Of a DNA stretch of 64,000 bases, positions 62,940 through 64,000 are shown piece by piece. The notes below the pieces were generated by a model. It was not told where the DNA came from, did no database searches, and saw only the letters and a list, made by a program, of their open reading frames with translations. A program made the position numbers and the translations under genes. Numbering within the stretch: the stretch's first letter is position 1; each line of letters starts with the position of its first letter. Source of the stretch: Acidisarcina sp. (GTDB taxonomy: Bacteria; Acidobacteriota; Terriglobia; Terriglobales; Acidobacteriaceae); assembly GCA_035539175.1 (NCBI GenBank), contig DATLIY010000007.1, forward strand, positions 620,001 through 684,000. The letters are read 5' to 3'.

Positions 62940-63712
62940 AGTACGAATTCCCTTCTGGGATGGACACCGAATTCAAAGTTCAAGTTGGGAGCAGGACATT
63001 GAAAGGCCCGCTCCAAAATATTGGGCTGAAGAACATCTTCCGGGGGGCCGATCCGGAGTCGGTCATGAGGACTGATCAGAATGACCGACGAGAATGTGCC
63101 GGAAAGGAGCGCAAGGTCATGCACCGCCGCGAACACGTTTATCCCCTGCGCGCGAAGCTGCCGAATGAGGGCCATCAGTTCCATCTGCCGCCCGAAGTCA
63201 AGATTCTGTGTGGGCTCGTCGAGCAATAAGAGCTTCGGCTCCTGAGCCAATCCGAGTGCGATCTTCACACGCTGACGCTCTCCTCCGCTCAGCTCGTTAA
63301 AGATCCGATATCGCAGCGGACCGATACCAGTCAGTTCTATGGCCCGTCCAACGGCCCTGCGATCACGGGCACTCAGTCCGCCAAACAGGCCCAGATATGG
63401 AGTGCGGCCCTGCTCCACTATCTGCTGAACTGTGAACGAGAATGGGATGTCGAGGTGCTGGGGGACGAGCGCTATCTGCTGTGCAATCTCGCGGCACGAG
63501 CGTCCTTGGAGTTCTTCGTTCTCAAACATTACTCTGCCGCTGGATGGCCGCAGCAAGCCGGCGGCGAGGCGAAGCAGCGTGGTTTTACCACCTCCATTGG
63601 GCCCGATGAGCGCCGCACATACACCCTGCTCCAGGCTGAAGTCCGCGCCCGCAATCACCCGCCGATGGCCGTAGAGAAACGAAACGCGCTCGAAGCGGAG
63701 GAGAGCTTTCAT
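62936..63712 (-). CDS. btuD: Cobalamin/iron-complex-type ABC transporter ATP-binding protein
   Basis: 258 residues. Walker [19 protein letters not shown], signature [16 protein letters not shown], Walker [14 protein letters not shown]. It belongs to the FepC/BtuD family, and with the FecCD-type permease upstream and the corrinoid genes downstream it is best assigned to corrinoid import. Starts and ends overlap its neighbours by 4 bases. Confidence 0.92.
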   Translation of the reverse strand: MKALLRFERVSFLYGHRRVIAGADFSLEQGVCAALIGPNGGGKTTLLRLAAGLLRPSSGRVMFENEELQGRSCREIAQQIALVPQHLDIPFSFTVQQIVEQGRTPYLGLFGGLSARDRRAVGRAIELTGIGPLRYRIFNELSGGERQRVKIALGLAQEPKLLLLDEPTQNLDFGRQMELMALIRQLRAQGINVFAAVHDLALLSGTFSSVILISPHDRLRIGPPEDVLQPNILERAFQCPAPNLNFEFGVHPRREFVL

Positions 63713-64000
63713 ACGCTGTATCCTCGTTTCGTTCGCCGCAGCAAATAGAGGAAAAACGGGCCGCCCAGGAATGCCGTCAGGATGCCGACGGGAATTTCTG
63801 AAGGAGCCAGGAGAGTGCGAGCCAGCGTGTCCGTAAGAACCAGAAATGCGGCTCCGGTAAATACCGTGATAGGGAGGAGGCGCACATGATCTGGCCCTGC
63901 GACCAGGCGTGCCAGATGCGGGACGATGAGCCCGACGAAACCAATCAGCCCTCCCAGCGAGACAGCCACCGCCGCCAGCAATGAGCCTGTAAGAATGATG
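63709..64000 (-). CDS. btuC: FecCD-family ABC transporter permease, 5'-truncated at the window edge
   Basis: Only the C-terminal ~97 residues are inside the window, and the frame is open to base 64000. The visible [20 protein letters not shown] motif is the conserved FecCD/BtuC signature, followed by [13 protein letters not shown] and [16 protein letters not shown]. Its stop overlaps the ATPase start by ATGA. The rest, and any cobalamin riboswitch, would lie to the right of this window. Confidence 0.92.
   Translation of the reverse strand, partial: IILTGSLLAAVAVSLGGLIGFVGLIVPHLARLVAGPDHVRLLPITVFTGAAFLVLTDTLARTLLAPSEIPVGILTAFLGGPFFLYLLRRTKRGYSV

Noticed and set aside
1-64000. CRISPR array, transposase, integrase, rRNA or tRNA genes
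   Set aside because: No regularly spaced repeats, no mobile-element proteins and no cloverleaf or rRNA signature were seen by eye on either strand; small degenerate elements could still be missed.

Overview
The window is a GC-rich, densely coded bacterial chromosome segment, most likely from an Acidobacteriota member of the Terriglobia/Acidobacteriaceae type. The basis is the mix of a ~1,190-residue Oar-like TonB-dependent receptor with an N-terminal carboxypeptidase-regulatory-like domain, many exported glycoside hydrolases, Tat-type leaders on sugar-processing enzymes and short tightly coupled operons. No rRNA, tRNA, insertion sequence, phage gene or CRISPR array was seen.

Layout. 1-3370: end of a haem/oxidase-assembly cluster (cyoE, ABC-2 exporter, DUF420 protein, small membrane protein). 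3439-6744: ssb, an exported TPR protein and a Tat-type sugar isomerase; a decayed second copy of the ssb 3' end lies after the TPR gene. 6797-13025: a PaoABC-like periplasmic molybdenum hydroxylase (Fe-S, Mo and FAD subunits plus a 73-residue Cys-rich protein), divergent from its XdhC and MocA maturation factors. 13087-18066: GH15 enzyme, APC-type transporter, methyltransferase. 18318-20442: Fur-family regulator with a perfect 41-bp palindrome, a structured intergenic segment, an exported putative beta-barrel protein and a cytochrome c. 20626-24453: periplasmic sugar-binding-like protein, hybrid sensor kinase and NarL-type regulator, apparently one signalling unit. 24641-34990: glycan locus (GH127, GH5-like, HGSNAT-like acetyltransferase, GH109, GH20, sugar MFS transporter) suited to arabinose- and N-acetylhexosamine-containing glycans. 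35278-37692: lone PLP amino-acid decarboxylase. 37765-47281: myo-inositol oxygenase, a GRP/RhaT-like transporter, a deoxysugar operon (class II aldolase, rhamnulokinase, fucose-isomerase-type enzyme), a divergent DeoR regulator and an alpha-L-fucosidase. 47437-53883: TonB-dependent receptor and a YncE-type propeller/phosphoesterase. 54020-64000: a minus-strand cobalamin operon (btuC-btuD-cobT-cobS-cobC-unknown-pduO-bluB-cobQ-cbiB-cobD-btuF) running in from the right edge.

How it fits together. The central 25 kb reads as sensing, depolymerising, importing and catabolising plant or microbial glycans, with fucose/rhamnose and inositol feeding central metabolism. The right-hand operon covers corrinoid uptake, amidation, lower-ligand synthesis, adenosylation and nucleotide-loop assembly. 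Its most interesting member is an uncharacterised protein with a ParB/Srx-like DGxHR motif, which I propose as a candidate amino-acid (threonine) kinase for the CobD branch. Start codons were chosen from Shine-Dalgarno spacing and gene overlap and often differ from the longest possible reading frame.
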